Source: Firmicutes bacterium CAG:552
Lineage (GTDB): Bacteria > Bacillota > Clostridia > Christensenellales > Pumilibacteraceae
DNA length: 14,148 nt
Direction of reading: 5' to 3'
Assembly (NCBI GenBank): GCA_000435495.1
Contig: FR884015.1
Coordinates: 1-14,148 of the forward strand
How positions within the stretch are numbered: the stretch's first letter is position 1; every line of letters starts with the position of its first letter. Shown here piece by piece: positions 13,089-14,148 of the stretch. Both the position numbers and the translations under genes were made by a program. Below the pieces are notes generated by a model. The model did no database searches. It saw only the letters and a list, made by a program, of their open reading frames with translations, and was not told where the DNA came from.

Positions 13089-14148
13089 CTATTCGGTGTA
13101 TCTGTAATAAATCTGCGGACGGCTTACTTTAGGCGCGTCGTCTATCGAAACTATCCTTAGCCCGAACTTTCGGCACGTCATATCCACTCTTACTCGCTGC
13201 GCCGTTGCACTTCCGCTTACCGTCACCGACTTTTGTATGCCGTCGCCGAAAAACGTAACTGTTACATCGCAGCAAGTATCGAGATATAACCATAATACTC
13301 TCTTCCGCTTGGAGCTTCCCAGATCGACAACAGGCGACTCCCAGCACTTTTGCAAACCGTTAGTGCCGATTTTCAAAACCGAAGTTCCGCTAATTGCATA
13401 CAACTCGTCGCCGGCGCAAAATTTTCGAATATCGTACCCCCGAACAATTTCGTACCCGTCTCCGTATATCAAAACGACGTTATTTATATATTCACCGTTT
13501 TCGCAACCGACTTTTCCGTCATAATCGACTCTTAACGAAAGATAATATTTACCTTCATAAAAGATTGCCGTAGAATGACTGTCCGATTTTATAAATCCGT
13601 CCAAATTGCTTAATACTTTTCTCGCCGAAAGTCCGTCAAATACATATATACCGTCCTCACACGCAAACATTACTTTGTCGCCGCAAAGCGCAACCGTATC
13701 CGCAAAAATCTTACCGCTTGCAGTAAAAAGATGAGTTACCGCAAACTGCGTTTGATCGGCATACGCAGTTACACGACTTATTCCGTGTTCGCGAAAAACG
13801 TAAACGTATCCCAAAAAACTAATCACCTTAAGCAATTCGCCTCTCTCGTCGAGCATCTGTATAAAACCGCCTTCGGTTATGTTCTCGTTCCAATTGGTAG
13901 GGTCCAAATCATCCGAAAAGTACAGAGTATATTTGTCGGTAGAGGTTGTGGCAAACAATCTTTCGTAATGCATTGTCATCGATGTGATTTTTGGTGAATT
14001 TTCTACGAAGTAAGCGTCGTTTTCACCGTCCCACACAACCATATTATCGGTGGGAGAACAAATCAATACAACGTCTTTGCCGTACAACGTATAATTTACG
14101 GCTTGCGGCGGCGACGTAAGAGTAATGCCCTGCAACTCTTTCCCCTCT
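13089..14148 (-). CDS. Beta-propeller phage tail-type protein (5' end outside window)
   Basis: The frame is open to the right edge, so the N-terminus is probably missing. A TTG at 14133-14135 after AGAGGGG could start a 348-aa protein, but the visible part begins in mid-domain. The pattern NMVVWDGENDAYFV, MHYERLFATTSTDKYTLYFS, DDLDPTNWNE, then GYVYVFREHGISRVTAY, is the order seen in propeller-type tail proteins of phages: a 'w-DG' strand, 'RLF..g...vyfSd..dP..W', then a switch-like 'vf.e.gi..i'. Examples are the P22 gp10 and T7 gp12 type proteins. Similarity is of layout, not proven homology. Later blades (YVFDGLSARKVL; YGDGYEIVRGYDI) fit the same fold. It lies upstream of two other beta-rich genes in the same operon. 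Confidence 0.65.
   Translation of the reverse strand, partial: EGKELQGITLTSPPQAVNYTLYGKDVVLICSPTDNMVVWDGENDAYFVENSPKITSMTMHYERLFATTSTDKYTLYFSDDLDPTNWNENITEGGFIQMLDERGELLKVISFLGYVYVFREHGISRVTAYADQTQFAVTHLFTASGKIFADTVALCGDKVMFACEDGIYVFDGLSARKVLSNLDGFIKSDSHSTAIFYEGKYYLSLRVDYDGKVGCENGEYINNVVLIYGDGYEIVRGYDIRKFCAGDELYAISGTSVLKIGTNGLQKCWESPVVDLGSSKRKRVLWLYLDTCCDVTVTFFGDGIQKSVTVSGSATAQRVRVDMTCRKFGLRIVSIDDAPKVSRPQIYYRYTE

Overview
The window looks like a piece of a spore-forming Clostridia-type (Firmicutes) chromosome of moderate G+C. The evidence is Shine-Dalgarno signals of the AGGAGG type, vegetative TTGACA/TATAAT promoters, a SpoVT homologue preceded by what reads as a forespore (sigma-G) promoter, a SecG-RNase R pair, a DUF1934/YwiB gene and Firmicutes-type phage holins. 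No rRNA, tRNA, CRISPR array or complete insertion sequence was seen. Species cannot be named from this stretch.

Layout. (1) 1-1657, minus strand: two unrecognised envelope genes, a 212-aa predicted lipoprotein followed by a 299-aa protein with one N-terminal membrane segment. (2) 1658-1988: no intact gene, but a short decayed reading frame with a helix-turn-helix look. (3) 1989-7696, minus strand: a housekeeping block in the order spoVT, secG, rnr, ychF, argS. secG and ychF have clear promoters, and an intrinsic terminator lies between secG and rnr. (4) 7697-7779: a divergent promoter region, with a sigma-G-like promoter for spoVT on the minus strand and a perfect consensus vegetative promoter for the plus-strand DUF1934 gene. 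(5) 8155-8869: a largely non-coding island with hairpins, palindromes, a doubtful small membrane ORF and a bidirectional terminator. (6) 8870-14148, minus strand: the 3' part of a tightly packed phage-like operon that enters from the right edge. It encodes three consecutive beta-rich, propeller/fibre-like virion proteins, a BhlA/UviB-type holin-like protein, a 75-aa unknown, a coiled-coil virion-type protein and a phiLC3-type holin, and it ends at the terminator at 8803-8841.

How it fits together. The housekeeping block covers translation (ArgRS, YchF), RNA decay (RNase R), protein export (SecG) and forespore gene control (SpoVT). The phage-like operon is intact in every frame I can read, with overlapping or nearly touching genes, each with a good ribosome-binding site. 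It therefore looks like the late tail/lysis end of a prophage or a phage-derived particle rather than debris. Capsid, terminase, integrase and endolysin genes are not in the window, so completeness cannot be judged.

The most distinctive signals are two start codons placed exactly where a promoter would start transcription (probable leaderless mRNAs), the sigma-G-like promoter of spoVT, an operator-like inverted repeat over the secG promoter, and the unusual virion/holin set.
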